The notes under the pieces: generated by a model | What the model saw: only the letters and a program-made list of their open reading frames with translations | Told to the model about the DNA's origin: nothing | The model's database searches: none | NCBI GenBank assembly: GCA_904395335.1 | Contig: CAJFNR010000041.1 | Location: forward strand, 1 to 64,000 | Direction: 5' to 3' | From: Candidatus Avimonas narfae | GTDB taxonomy: Bacteria > Bacillota > Clostridia > Oscillospirales > Acutalibacteraceae | DNA: 64,000 nt | Part shown: positions 44,883 through 54,511 of the stretch, piece by piece | Numbering within the stretch: the stretch's first letter is position 1 | How the letters are laid out: every line of letters begins with the position of its first letter | Position numbers and translations under genes: made by a program

Positions 44883-44899
44883 ATAAACGATTCGTTTAT
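44883..44899 (-). promoter_or_regulatory. Operator-like dyad 2
   Basis: ATAAACGATTCGTTTAT, the same dyad with three substitutions, centred 31 bp (three helical turns) upstream of dyad 1. The symmetry continues to 21 bp here (44881-44901). Confidence 0.6.
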
Positions 44900-44926
44900 T
44901 TCTGGCGCTGTCTTTGGGTTCCTTGC

Positions 44927-44958
44927 AAAAGGGGCAGGGAGATTTCTCTCCCTGCCCC
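44927..44958 (-). terminator. gyrA terminator
   Basis: GGGGCAGGGAGA pairs perfectly with TCTCCCTGCCCC (TTTC-type loop), followed by TTTTGC on the minus strand. Confidence 0.9.
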
Positions 44959-44978
44959 TATCCTCGGTTTGAAAAATG

Positions 44979-47552
44979 TTACGACGGATCGCCGGTTTCC
45001 GGCTCCTCGAATGCCTCGCCGGAGAGCACCTGCTCCACATCCACTGTCTCCGGCGACGGCGCTTCGCCGCCTGCCTCGGAGGAACCCTCGATTTCCCCTG
45101 TGTTTGTCTCCTCCTCCGCTGTTTCCGCCGAAGCGCGGACCAACGCCACCACGTGGCTGCCGTCCTCCACCTTCATGACCCGCACACCTTTGGCGGGACG
45201 ACGACATAAGCGCACCTCGCTGACACGGGTCCGGATGACGATGCCGTCAGAGGAAATGACCATAATGTCGTCGTTTTCATCCACTACCTTGATGGCGGCC
45301 ACATCGCCGAATTCCTCGGTATGGTAGTTGGTCAGACCCTTTCCTCCGCGGGACTGAATGCGATAATCGCTCAGCTCGCTGCGCCGCCCGTAGCCGGTCT
45401 CGGTCACGGTGAGCAGTTGTCCGCCCTCGCGGCATACCGTCATACCGATGACCTCGTCGCCCTCCTGCAGCGTCAGGGCTTTGACGCCCCGGGCCGCGCG
45501 GCCCACCACGCGGGCGTCGTTTTCATCAAAGCAGATGGCCATACCCTTACGCGTGCCCACGATCAGGCGTTGATAGCCGTCCGTGACCCGCACCCAGGCC
45601 AGCTCGTCCCCCTCGTCCAGATCAATGGCGATAAGGCCGTTTTTCCGCGCGTTCTGATAAGCGTTGAGACGGGTGCGTTTGATAATGCCCCGCCGGGTCA
45701 CCATGCAGAGATACTGGTCCGCTTCCCCGTCGAACTGGGAGACGTGAATCATGGCAGTGACCTTTTCCTCCGACGCCAGCGGCAGGAGATTGACCACGTT
45801 CATCCCCTTGGAAGTGCGGCTTCCCTCCGGCACCTCGTAGCACTTGAGCCGGTATACCCGCCCCTCGGAGGTAAAGAACATGACGTAATCGTGGCTGGAG
45901 CACAGGAACATGGTCTCCGGCACATCCTCGTCCCGGGTGGCCATTCCCATAATCCCCCGGCCACCGCGGCGCTGGGTCTTATAGCTGTCCGCGGCCTGGC
46001 GCTTGATATAGCCCATGCGGGTCAGGGTGAGGACGCAGTCCTCTACCGGGATCAAATCCTCGATATCCACTTCGCCGGAGACGGCGGAAATATCGGTACG
46101 GCGCTCGTCCCCATATTTGTCCCGCATTTTCAGGCATTCATCCTTGACGATGGCCTTGATCTTGCTTTCATCGGCCAGGATGGATTCCAGCTCCGCGATG
46201 CGGCGGCGCAATTCCTCCAGCTCGTCCTCGATCTTTTGCCGCTCCAGGCCGGCCAGCTGGCCCAGCCGCATCTTGACAATGGCGTCCGCCTGCACGTCGT
46301 CGAAGTCAAAACGCTCCATCAAACGGGTTTTGGCCAGCGGCACGTCCGGCGAGGAGCGGATGATGGAAATAACCTCGTCGATAAAGTCGCAGGCCACCTT
46401 GAGAGCCTCCACAATGTGGGCGCGGTCCCTGGCCTTGCGCAGGTCGAACTGGGTGCGGCGGGTGATGACCTCGCACTGAAACTTGATGTATTCCTCCAGC
46501 ATCTGCTTGAGGTTGAGAATGCGCGGCACCCCGTCCACCAGCGCCAGCATGATGGCGCCGAAAGTCACCTGCATCTGGGTGTAAGCGAAGAGCTTGTTGA
46601 GCACCACCTGGGGATTGGCGTCCTTTTTCAGGTCGATGACCACGCGCAGGCCCTCCCGGCTGGAATGGTCCACCACGTCGTGAATCCCCTCGATGCGCTT
46701 CTCATCCACCAGGTCGATGATGGATTTCACCAGATTCAGCTTATTGACCTGATAGGGAATCTCCGTGATAACGATGCGGAAGCGGTTACCGTGCTCCTCG
46801 ATTTCGGTCCGCGCCCGCACCGTGATTTTTCCCCGGCCGGTTGCGTAGGCCGCCCGAATGCCGGCATGGCCCATAATCACGCCGCCAGTGGGAAAATCCG
46901 GTCCCTTGATATGTTCCATAATGGCGTTCAAATCCGCCTCGGGATCGTCAATGAGCAGGCAGATGGCGTCCACCACCTCACAGAGATTGTGAGGGGGGAT
47001 GTTGGTGGCCATACCCACCGCAATACCGGAGGACCCGTTCACCAGCAGATCGGGGAACCGGGAGGGCAACACCACCGGTTCCTTCAGGCGGTCGTCGTAG
47101 TTGGGCACAAAATCCACGGTATCCTTCTCGATATCCGCCAGCATGTCCAGCGACATCTTGCTCATCCGGGCCTCTGTATATCGGTAGGCAGCGGCGGGAT
47201 GCCCGTCGATGGAGCCGAAGTTGCCGTGGCCGTCTATCAGCGGATACCGCAGGGAGAAATCCTGCGCCATACGCACCATGGCGTCGTATACGGAGGCGTC
47301 GCCGTGGGGATGGTACCGTCCCAGCACAGCTCCCACGGTGTCCGCACATTTGCGGTACGCCTTGTCGGGGGTCAGGTTGTTCTCGTGCATGGTATACAGG
47401 ATGCGGCGATGCACGGGCTTCAGCCCGTCCCGCACATCCGGCAGGGCACGGGCCACGATGACCGACATGGAGTAATCCAGAAAGCTTTTGCGCATTTCCT
47501 TTTCCAGCACCACGTCGATGATTTTGTTTTCGCGGGGGGTCTGTTCGTCCAT
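44979..47552 (-). CDS. gyrA: DNA gyrase subunit A
   Basis: 857 residues. Breakage-reunion subunit that introduces negative supercoils with GyrB. KPVHRRILYTM, HPHGDASVYDAMVRMAQDFS and AAAYRYTEARM with the catalytic tyrosine are present, and the C-terminal beta-pinwheel carries the GyrA-box-like QRRGGRGIMGM. The ATG at 47552 (MDEQTPREN) is preferred to an ATG ten codons upstream, which overlaps the GAAAGG ribosome site. At the quinolone-determining position (Ser83 in E. coli) it has Ala, with Ser next and Asp87 kept. The C-terminal tail is acidic. Separated from gyrB by five membrane-protein genes. Confidence 0.97.
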   Translation of the reverse strand: MDEQTPRENKIIDVVLEKEMRKSFLDYSMSVIVARALPDVRDGLKPVHRRILYTMHENNLTPDKAYRKCADTVGAVLGRYHPHGDASVYDAMVRMAQDFSLRYPLIDGHGNFGSIDGHPAAAYRYTEARMSKMSLDMLADIEKDTVDFVPNYDDRLKEPVVLPSRFPDLLVNGSSGIAVGMATNIPPHNLCEVVDAICLLIDDPEADLNAIMEHIKGPDFPTGGVIMGHAGIRAAYATGRGKITVRARTEIEEHGNRFRIVITEIPYQVNKLNLVKSIIDLVDEKRIEGIHDVVDHSSREGLRVVIDLKKDANPQVVLNKLFAYTQMQVTFGAIMLALVDGVPRILNLKQMLEEYIKFQCEVITRRTQFDLRKARDRAHIVEALKVACDFIDEVISIIRSSPDVPLAKTRLMERFDFDDVQADAIVKMRLGQLAGLERQKIEDELEELRRRIAELESILADESKIKAIVKDECLKMRDKYGDERRTDISAVSGEVDIEDLIPVEDCVLTLTRMGYIKRQAADSYKTQRRGGRGIMGMATRDEDVPETMFLCSSHDYVMFFTSEGRVYRLKCYEVPEGSRTSKGMNVVNLLPLASEEKVTAMIHVSQFDGEADQYLCMVTRRGIIKRTRLNAYQNARKNGLIAIDLDEGDELAWVRVTDGYQRLIVGTRKGMAICFDENDARVVGRAARGVKALTLQEGDEVIGMTVCREGGQLLTVTETGYGRRSELSDYRIQSRGGKGLTNYHTEEFGDVAAIKVVDENDDIMVISSDGIVIRTRVSEVRLCRRPAKGVRVMKVEDGSHVVALVRASAETAEEETNTGEIEGSSEAGGEAPSPETVDVEQVLSGEAFEEPETGDPS

Positions 47553-47597
47553 AATGAAACCATGCCTTTCTGGTAGAGTCATGGGAAAGCTCTTCGT

Positions 47598-49115
47598 TTA
47601 TGCGGGTGTATCAGGGTCTGAACCGGAGGGATTCTTCTCCCTTTTTCCTTCCGTGTGAGCCTCTTCCTTCGGGAAGGGGGCAGGGTGCGGCGTGTCCTCC
47701 TCCGGCTTTCCGCCTCCCGTGGGTCCGCGTCCAAACCACGCGCGCAAGGCATCGGGATTTTCCGCCGCTTCATACTTCAACCGCAGCCGTCCCCACGGGG
47801 TGGTAAAAGAAATACCTCCCCTTCCAGCAGAAGGGCGCAGCTCCGCGGGGGTGAAAAGCCAGGTGCTTTCCTGAAACTGTATTGCCGCCCCCTGGGGCAC
47901 CAGCGTGATCCGCAGACCACTCCGGCGGAGAGCCCGGCTTCTCAGAATGCTGATGCCTCCCTCCATGATCAGCACCAACGCCGTCAGGATCAAGGCAAAA
48001 ATCACGATATCCACCGCGTAATACACGGTAAAGCCGCACACGCTGCCCAGAGCCGCCAGTGCGGGCAGAAGCATCGCCACCTTTTGAAAAACCCGCGGCA
48101 ACTGCTCCCGGGAAAGAAGTGCCCAGCGGACGGTGCCGGGCGGACAGGTCAAGCGCACCTGTTTCTCCCGCTCCGGCGGGGTAAATACGGGAAGGGGAAG
48201 CGGTTCGGCCAGACGAGGCACCAAAGGCCGCCGCACACGCCACTGAAAGGCTGGAACCGCCTGCAGCAGCGTTCTTTTCAGCAGGGCGTAATCGTAAGCG
48301 GTGAGATCCTCCTCTGCCCATTGGAACAGCTGCTGGGAATCGCTTACAGCCAAAAGGCCGTTATCTTCCTCCACCCAGCGGATACGGGAAAAGCGCATCA
48401 CCGCGCGGCCCTCCGCCCGTATGATAACGATCCGGTCTCCATATATCTCGGTGACATGATCGGGAAGCTCGCCCGCGTCTCCCTTGATTCTCAGCATCCT
48501 ACCGGCCTGAAGCTTCCAAAGGATAAAAAAGGCCGCCACCGAAAGAGCCATCACCGCCCAGGCAATGATCATATCGCCGATATTGCGCCGGGGCCAGATC
48601 AGCAACTGGGCCAGCACAGTAAACAGCACCATCTGAACCACAGTCAGCATCCAATAGGCAGTATCCCGCCGCTGCAATATACCGGTCAGCCGGTCTCCCC
48701 TCTCCGGGGTAAAGGGTCTTCCCGCAATCACAGCGCGCAGAACTTCGGGATTTTCGGCATAGGAAGGCGGAGCGGGCGGACCGTACCCATTGCCCGCCGG
48801 ATAAGGCGGCGGGGGATACGCAGCAGGAGGCGAATACCCCACGGCAGGCGGTACGGGCGGCATAGGCCGAGGCGGACGGGGAACGTTTTGTCCCGAACCA
48901 AAGTCGGGCGATATTGCGTTTCTCTCCGCGACAGAAAACCAGGAAGTTTCCCCTTTAGACCCTACCTGTCCCGTCCTATAGGTATACGCCGGAGGATTTT
49001 CCGCCGGCAGCCAGGTTTCCGCCTTTTGCGTACCGCCGGAATCCTCAGGCGTCACATTCCGCCTCTGATCCTGTGTGCCGGCATTTTCATCCGGCGTGCG
49101 GTAGGGTTCCTCCAT
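47598..49115 (-). CDS. YcxB-like membrane protein with proline-rich N-terminus
   Basis: 505 residues. About 130 residues of disordered, Pro/Gly/Tyr-rich sequence (PRPPRPMPPVPPAVGYSPPA) precede two units, each a pair of membrane helices (about 154-196 and 347-385) followed by a beta-rich domain. Fragments such as RFSRIRWVEEDNGLLAVSDS resemble the YcxB-like domain. The function of the family is unknown. The C-terminal tail is charged and disordered. Fifth of five related genes on the minus strand between gyrB and gyrA, 45 bases before gyrA. Confidence 0.65.
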   Translation of the reverse strand: MEEPYRTPDENAGTQDQRRNVTPEDSGGTQKAETWLPAENPPAYTYRTGQVGSKGETSWFSVAERNAISPDFGSGQNVPRPPRPMPPVPPAVGYSPPAAYPPPPYPAGNGYGPPAPPSYAENPEVLRAVIAGRPFTPERGDRLTGILQRRDTAYWMLTVVQMVLFTVLAQLLIWPRRNIGDMIIAWAVMALSVAAFFILWKLQAGRMLRIKGDAGELPDHVTEIYGDRIVIIRAEGRAVMRFSRIRWVEEDNGLLAVSDSQQLFQWAEEDLTAYDYALLKRTLLQAVPAFQWRVRRPLVPRLAEPLPLPVFTPPEREKQVRLTCPPGTVRWALLSREQLPRVFQKVAMLLPALAALGSVCGFTVYYAVDIVIFALILTALVLIMEGGISILRSRALRRSGLRITLVPQGAAIQFQESTWLFTPAELRPSAGRGGISFTTPWGRLRLKYEAAENPDALRAWFGRGPTGGGKPEEDTPHPAPFPKEEAHTEGKREKNPSGSDPDTPA

Positions 49116-49147
49116 GGATACTCCTCCCTTCTGCGTGTTGCAGTTTT

Positions 49148-50347
49148 TTATTTTGCAGCTTTCTTTTTCATATGGCCATCCACCAGATGCCGGAAGGCCT
49201 CCATATCCCCAATGCAGCGTTTGGGCAAGCGGAAAGACTGCTGGCCCACGTAGATGTCGACGCTGTCGGGATTCTCCACCGCCCGGGTGATCAGCGACCA
49301 GGCATAGCGTGTCTCACGGCGCCCGCTCTCCTCAGGATAGCCCGGGGGCACCGGGGATACCGCCGTCATCACCAGCCCCTCCTCCCGGAAGGAGACGGTG
49401 AGGGTGGGCGCCTGACCGGCGGCTTGCAGCATCCGGCGGACGTTGAGCCGGGGCATCAGCACACTGCTGAAAAAGGAAAGAAAAAGCAAAAAGAGGAAGG
49501 ACAAAAGTCCCGCGCCCACACCAGCTGAAAGCGTCATCAATACTGCGCAGATAAGAGCTCCGCCGCTGTACAGGGGGAGCAGGCGCACAAAGCCTCTTTT
49601 CCCAGAATCCCCCACCATTTTCCGATATTCATCCGGTGTGTAGTTTACATAGACACGGTATTCCTCTTCCCCACCCCATTCGGAGGGGTTGGAAACCGCT
49701 GCTCCCTCCGCCCACTCAGGCGGCGGCAGACGCCGGGGGGCAGTGGAGGCAAAACGCTTGTATAGCCGCTGCCTCATCGGGGCTACGGCGGCGAAAACCG
49801 CCTGCCGCACCCGATCTGCGTCCCCGTCGGTAACACAACGGGAGGTCAGCACAATGGCCTTGGAGCGGGGAGACATCAGGAGGATTTGATCCGCTGCCTC
49901 AATGTACACGGCCTCGCCGAAGGGGATGCGGGAGATTTCCCCCTGACATTCCTTTTCGATCCGATCCGGGTACACGGTCACCATGCCGTAATAACTGTAG
50001 CCGCTGGCTACGCTGTTGTCGTAAGCCTTTCCGGAAGAACGGCGGACATAGGCCGGTATGCCGAACCAGTACCCCGCCCCTATCAGCAGCAGACAAAGCA
50101 GCAGAATCACCATCACAGGATCGACAAAACCGCTCATGGCATCCAGTACCAGCACCAGTACGTTCATAGCCGCCAGCACACCCAGTACCGCCAGAATCCC
50201 CTTGCGAAAGCGCAGCAGGCCGTTGATCTGGAGATTGAGCAGATTAAACCGGATATACTCCTCCCGGCTGAGATCCACAGGGAACCGGGACGGCTGAGTA
50301 TCCTCCCAGGAGGCTTCGTCCGGCGCATACGGTATATTTTCCCTCAT
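49148..50347 (-). CDS. Double YcxB-like membrane protein
   Basis: 399 residues containing two copies of the same plan: a SREEYIRFNLL / TPDEYRKMVG opening helix, two membrane helices (about 50-68 and 76-95; 269-310), then a beta domain ending in a basic strand. The second ends DIYVGQQSFRLPKRCIGDME, the YcxB-like hallmark. Its ATG overlaps the upstream gene stop by 4 bases, showing co-expression. Function unknown. Confidence 0.7.
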   Translation of the reverse strand: MRENIPYAPDEASWEDTQPSRFPVDLSREEYIRFNLLNLQINGLLRFRKGILAVLGVLAAMNVLVLVLDAMSGFVDPVMVILLLCLLLIGAGYWFGIPAYVRRSSGKAYDNSVASGYSYYGMVTVYPDRIEKECQGEISRIPFGEAVYIEAADQILLMSPRSKAIVLTSRCVTDGDADRVRQAVFAAVAPMRQRLYKRFASTAPRRLPPPEWAEGAAVSNPSEWGGEEEYRVYVNYTPDEYRKMVGDSGKRGFVRLLPLYSGGALICAVLMTLSAGVGAGLLSFLFLLFLSFFSSVLMPRLNVRRMLQAAGQAPTLTVSFREEGLVMTAVSPVPPGYPEESGRRETRYAWSLITRAVENPDSVDIYVGQQSFRLPKRCIGDMEAFRHLVDGHMKKKAAK

Positions 50348-50907
50348 ACAGCTGCCTTTCCGCCGGTGTTACGGCTCTCCGGTGTTTCACGGGAAACAGT
50401 TTCCATCCGATTTTTCAGCTCCGCTGTCTGGGATTCGTCCAGCAGGCGTGCGGGGATGACAAAACTCAGCTCCCGCCCGAAAGCAAAGCTGAACTGCCCG
50501 GCCAGGACATCCCATCGGGTCACCAGCCTCAGCGGCAGATTGCCCTTGACCCGGCCGTTATCCACCTTCACCCGGTCCCCCTCGAAAACAAAGGTGGTGG
50601 CCATGCGCAGTTCTTCCTTGCCATCATATTCTTTGGCAGCGGCACCCCCATCCAGTAACGGCGCGATCATGCCGTCATAGACAAAGCAGAACAGTCCCAG
50701 CAGCAACAGACACAGGGAGGTCCCCGCCGTCATTTGGATGAGGTCGCCGAAAAACAGTCCCGCCGCCCCGGCCAGAAAGCCCACCGCGCCCGCAAAACTC
50801 AGCAGAGGCAGGCGTTCCTTCCGATCCTGCTTCTTTTGGCGCACGCGGAAAGCGATGTATTCATCCCGGGTCAGCAGCACAGTATAGGTCAGTGCCTTCT
50901 GTTCCAT
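50344..50907 (-). CDS. YcxB-like membrane protein
   Basis: 187 residues. LTRDEYIAFRVRQKKQDRKE at the N-terminus, two membrane helices (about 36-54 and 61-80), then a beta domain with VTRWDVLAGQFSFAFGRELS and FVIPARLLDES, typical of the YcxB-like family. Overlaps the next gene by 4 bases. The 3' end contains the parS/Noc-like site at 50383-50398. Confidence 0.7.
   Translation of the reverse strand: MEQKALTYTVLLTRDEYIAFRVRQKKQDRKERLPLLSFAGAVGFLAGAAGLFFGDLIQMTAGTSLCLLLLGLFCFVYDGMIAPLLDGGAAAKEYDGKEELRMATTFVFEGDRVKVDNGRVKGNLPLRLVTRWDVLAGQFSFAFGRELSFVIPARLLDESQTAELKNRMETVSRETPESRNTGGKAAV
50383..50398. promoter_or_regulatory. parS-like site with a Noc-site-like right half
   Basis: TGTTTCACGGGAAACA differs from parS (CACGTGAAA) by one base and its core TTTCACGGGAAA differs from the Noc consensus TTTCCCGGGAAA by one base. 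It lies inside a coding region, 13.5 kb from the parA-proximal parS. Confidence 0.5.
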
Positions 50908-50920
50908 AGGGCGTCCCCCC

Positions 50921-51481
50921 TCAAAACAGCCAGCTGCGCTTCACCCGCCGCTTGCGGGCAAAGGTCTGGCGCAAAAATTCCAGAGCCGTCTCGCCGTCCG
51001 CTTGCTCCGCAAAACAGCGGCGGGGCAATATCAGCAACCGCTCCTCATCCTTGCGCAGCAGGATCAAACGCGGCGTTTCGATACATTCTTCCATCAGGGC
51101 GTAAGAATCGGTGAGAACAAGAGCCGGCGTATGCGTCTCGGCGTAGTCCAGATACAGCTGCACCTGTGCGGGCTCCATCAGGGCGCGGTAGGTTTCCCAA
51201 TCCCGCCGGGCACGCCTGCGGATGCGGCCGGGCTCCAACACCAGCACATAAACCATCAGCAGCACGCCCGCCGCTATCAGCAGCACCCCCAACAGCACCG
51301 ACCATTCCCCTACCAGCATGCTCAGCCCGGCACAAAACAGGGCAACAGCGGCCAGAATCCACACCACGGCATAACGGAGACGTCCGCTCCGTCCCGCAGC
51401 GATCAGACAAGCGTCTTCGTATTCATCCTGCGTCGGCGCAATGTCCAGCACCGCCCGCGGAGGCGTCTTTTGGGGTCCCAT
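50921..51481 (-). CDS. YcxB-like membrane protein
   Basis: 186 residues. IAPTQDEYEDACLIAAGRSG, two membrane helices (about 38-54 and 62-82), a basic patch (RIRRRARRDW) and a beta domain ending ERLLILPRRCFAEQ, the characteristic strand plus basic pair of this family. Thirteen bases before the next paralogue. Function unknown. Confidence 0.7.
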   Translation of the reverse strand: MGPQKTPPRAVLDIAPTQDEYEDACLIAAGRSGRLRYAVVWILAAVALFCAGLSMLVGEWSVLLGVLLIAAGVLLMVYVLVLEPGRIRRRARRDWETYRALMEPAQVQLYLDYAETHTPALVLTDSYALMEECIETPRLILLRKDEERLLILPRRCFAEQADGETALEFLRQTFARKRRVKRSWLF

Positions 51482-51501
51482 ACCGATTCCCGCCCTTCCG
51501 G

Positions 51502-52161
51502 CTATTTTTCCACTTCCAGATTCATCGCTTCCCGGATCAGCTCCCAGGCCCCGCCATTTTCCAGCCGGCGGGGAACCGCCACCAACCCATCCTGGAACCG
51601 GAACAGGATCATGTCCTCATAGGCCCTGGCCTGACACTTTTTGTATTTGAAAAAACGGAACTCGTCGTCGTCTCCGAAACCGATACCCCGGTCGTATACC
51701 CGCAGTCTTAGGCATTTGTCCATAGCTGTCTGTTTGTCGGCCATACGACGGACAGCCACCTCGGGCACCACTAGCATCAGCACACAGACAGCCAGGGCGG
51801 CAATACCGATTCCCAGAGAGGCTGTGCTTTCCAATCCGGACGCAATATACGTTACAATGCAGTTTGCCGCGATAAGAACCAGCACCACAGTCTGAGCCGT
51901 CAGCCGGCCTTTCCCCGCCCGGCGGCCCAATCCCCGGCGCAGGCAGGAGAGAACCTCTTCCCTGGTCAGGCGGATGGACAGATCATACCGCGGCGGCTCT
52001 TCGGGAAGCGAGGACGTCGGCGGTTTTACGCCTTCGTCTTCTTGGGCTCGCGGGATGTTTTTCTCCCCTTTTTTCCCGTCGGCATCCTTCTCCGGATAGG
52101 GAACCGCTGTGGTATCCTCCCCTATATTCTCCGTTTCCGGTGTTTTCTTTTTCTCGTCCAT
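51502..52161 (-). CDS. YcxB-like membrane protein, first of the block
   Basis: 219 residues. About 60 residues of charged, Pro-rich sequence precede IRLTREEVLSCLRRGLGRRA, two membrane helices (about 84-102 and 108-128) and a beta domain ending DGLVAVPRRLENGG. The ATG at 52161 (MDEKKKTPETEN) has GGGAGGC upstream; the longer frame starts inside the gyrB end. It follows gyrB with a 22-base gap, so the paralogue block may be co-transcribed from gyrB to gyrA. Confidence 0.7.
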   Translation of the reverse strand: MDEKKKTPETENIGEDTTAVPYPEKDADGKKGEKNIPRAQEDEGVKPPTSSLPEEPPRYDLSIRLTREEVLSCLRRGLGRRAGKGRLTAQTVVLVLIAANCIVTYIASGLESTASLGIGIAALAVCVLMLVVPEVAVRRMADKQTAMDKCLRLRVYDRGIGFGDDDEFRFFKYKKCQARAYEDMILFRFQDGLVAVPRRLENGGAWELIREAMNLEVEK

Positions 52162-52183
52162 AACGGCCTCCCGCCCCCAGGCG

Positions 52184-54160
52184 TCAAATATCCAGATTGC
52201 TGACGTACTGGGCGTTGCGCTCAATAAAATCCCGGCGAGGCTCCACCTTATCCCCCATCAGGATGGTGAACACTTCATCCGCCGCCGCCGCGTCCTCAAT
52301 CTCCACCCGCAGCATGGTACGGAAAGCCGGGTCCATGGTGGTCTCCCAGAGCTGCTCCGGATCCATTTCACCGAGGCCCTTGTACCGCTGGATATCCGCA
52401 TTACCTCCCAGCTCCTGGATAAACTGATCCCTCTCCTGATCGGAGAAAGCGTACCGGATCTGTTTCCCCTTGGATACCTTGAACAGCGGCGGCTGGGCAA
52501 TATACACGTGTCCTTCTTCCACCAGCGGACGCATATAGCGGAAAAAGAAGGTTAGCAGCAGGGTACGGATATGGGAACCGTCCACATCGGCATCGGCCAT
52601 GATGATGACCTTGCCGTAGCGGAGCTTGGACAAATCAAAATCGTCTCCGATTCCACAGCCCAGAGCGATGACAATAGGCACCAGCTTCAGATTGCCGTAT
52701 ACCTTGTCCAATCGGGCCTTTTCCACGTTGAGCATCTTGCCCCACAGAGGAAGGATGGCCTGGAAATTGCGGTCCCGCCCCTGAATGGCGGAGCCTCCGG
52801 CGGAATCACCCTCGACGATATACAGCTCGGTGCGGTCCGCGTCGCTCCAGATACAGTCCGCCAATTTTTCCGGCATGCGGGTGGAGGAAAGGCCGCTCTT
52901 TTTCCGCGCCAGCTCCCGCGCCCTCTGGGCCGCCTCCCGCACGCGGGAAGCGCTGATGGACTTTTCCAGGATTGCTTTAGCAACCGCGGGGTTTTCTTCC
53001 AGAAAATCCGTCAGCTTTTCGCTGAGCAGGGAATTGACCAGGGTTCCCATGGAAGTATTGCCCAGCTTGGCCTTGGTCTGCCCCTCAAACTGGGCGTCCT
53101 TTAGCTTGACGCTGATGACGGCGGTCAGCCCTTCCCGTACATCGTCGCCCTTGAGGCTGTTGTCCCCCTCCTTGAGCAGGGAATGACGCCGGGCGTAATC
53201 GTTGAAAATCCGGGTAATGGCGGTTTTAAACGCGGTTTCATGAGTACCGCCGTCCACGGTATGAATATTGTTTGCAAAGGAGAGGATATTCTCATTGTAG
53301 CTGTCGTTGTACTGGAAGGCCACCTCCGCTACGGAATCCTTGTCCGCCACAGTAAGATGCACCACGTCGGGATGCAGCACCTCGTAGCCCCGGGTCTTGT
53401 TCATATAGTCCACAAAGGAGGAGATGCCCCCCTCGTAGCAGTACACCTCGGGGACGGCAGGGGACTCCGGCGTTTCATTGCGCCGGTCGGTCAGGCTTAT
53501 GGACAGGCCTGCATTGAGAAAAGCCTGCTCCCGCAAACGCTTTTGCAGGGTTTCCAGATCGTATTCGGTGGTTTCGGTAAAAATTTCCGCATCCGCCTTG
53601 AAACGGATCAGGGTGCCGCTATGGTCACAGTCGCCGATAACTGTCAGATCGTTGACCGGCTGGCCCCGTTCAAATCGCTGGGCGTAGATTTTGCCTTCGT
53701 GGCCCACTTCCACCTCCAGCCATTCGGACAGGGCGTTGACCACAGAGGATCCCACGCCATGCAGGCCGCCGGATACTTTGTAGCCGCTGCCGCCAAATTT
53801 GCCTCCGGCGTGCAGCACGGTCAACACCACCGTTACGGCGGGCAGCCCCACTTTTTCCTGGATGCCCACCGGGATGCCACGGCCGTTGTCCCGCACCGAG
53901 ATCACATCGCCGGGCAGAATCTCCACCTCGATGTGGGTACAGTATCCTGCCAGCGCCTCGTCGATAGAGTTGTCCACGATTTCGTAAACCAGGTGATGCA
54001 GGCCCCGGGGGCCGGTGGAGCCAATATACATGCCAGGCCGCTTGCGGACTGCCTCCAGTCCCTCCAATACCTGGATTTGGCTTTCGTCATAGGGCTGATT
54101 GTCCACCGCCCCAAAATTCTCGACAGCGTCCGGATTGTTTTTGATTTCCTGTTCGTCCAT
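52184..54160 (-). CDS. gyrB: DNA gyrase subunit B
   Basis: 658 residues. GHKL ATPase domain: [59 protein letters not shown] domain: [15 protein letters not shown] and [15 protein letters not shown]; ends with the [20 protein letters not shown] block. Length indicates GyrB, not ParE, given the origin context. 75 bases after remB. Confidence 0.97.
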   Translation of the reverse strand: MDEQEIKNNPDAVENFGAVDNQPYDESQIQVLEGLEAVRKRPGMYIGSTGPRGLHHLVYEIVDNSIDEALAGYCTHIEVEILPGDVISVRDNGRGIPVGIQEKVGLPAVTVVLTVLHAGGKFGGSGYKVSGGLHGVGSSVVNALSEWLEVEVGHEGKIYAQRFERGQPVNDLTVIGDCDHSGTLIRFKADAEIFTETTEYDLETLQKRLREQAFLNAGLSISLTDRRNETPESPAVPEVYCYEGGISSFVDYMNKTRGYEVLHPDVVHLTVADKDSVAEVAFQYNDSYNENILSFANNIHTVDGGTHETAFKTAITRIFNDYARRHSLLKEGDNSLKGDDVREGLTAVISVKLKDAQFEGQTKAKLGNTSMGTLVNSLLSEKLTDFLEENPAVAKAILEKSISASRVREAAQRARELARKKSGLSSTRMPEKLADCIWSDADRTELYIVEGDSAGGSAIQGRDRNFQAILPLWGKMLNVEKARLDKVYGNLKLVPIVIALGCGIGDDFDLSKLRYGKVIIMADADVDGSHIRTLLLTFFFRYMRPLVEEGHVYIAQPPLFKVSKGKQIRYAFSDQERDQFIQELGGNADIQRYKGLGEMDPEQLWETTMDPAFRTMLRVEIEDAAAADEVFTILMGDKVEPRRDFIERNAQYVSNLDI

Positions 54161-54235
54161 GGGTCAATCCTCCATCTTTTCAGGCGTGGTTCTGTTTGCT
54201 CGGTTTCCCGCATAGGAATGGGACAAAGCCTGTCC

Positions 54236-54511
54236 TCAGCCCGGCAGGACGCCGCCCTCCCACGCCGTGCTGCGGCGCAGCAGGGTGGCTGTGGACAGCT
54301 GGGAGATATACACGGTTTCGTTTCCGTCCCTGTCCCGGGTGATGACAAAGGATCGGGGCAGCTCAGGGGAAACATTGACCACCCGCCCTTTTTTCTCCGC
54401 CTCGGCGAGAAAACGGCGGGTGTGGGCTGCGACTGTGGTGTTTTCCAGATCGAATACCCCGATGATCTCCTTAAACCGGACCACCACTTCCTGTCCCAAA
54501 TGCAGATACAC
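54236..54511 (-). CDS. remB: RemB-like extracellular matrix regulator (DUF370)
   Basis: 91 residues. [40 protein letters not shown] and SFVITRDRDGNETVYISQLS match the DUF370/RemAB family; RemA of Bacillus binds DNA and controls matrix genes, RemB (YaaB) lies, as here, between recF and gyrB. Start overlaps the recF end by 41 bases, which indicates coupling. Confidence 0.9.
   Translation of the reverse strand: MYLHLGQEVVVRFKEIIGVFDLENTTVAAHTRRFLAEAEKKGRVVNVSPELPRSFVITRDRDGNETVYISQLSTATLLRRSTAWEGGVLPG

Noticed and set aside
45321..47576. Plus-strand open frame of 751 codons opposite gyrA
   Set aside because: Codon-periodicity shadow of gyrA; no ribosome site or domain.
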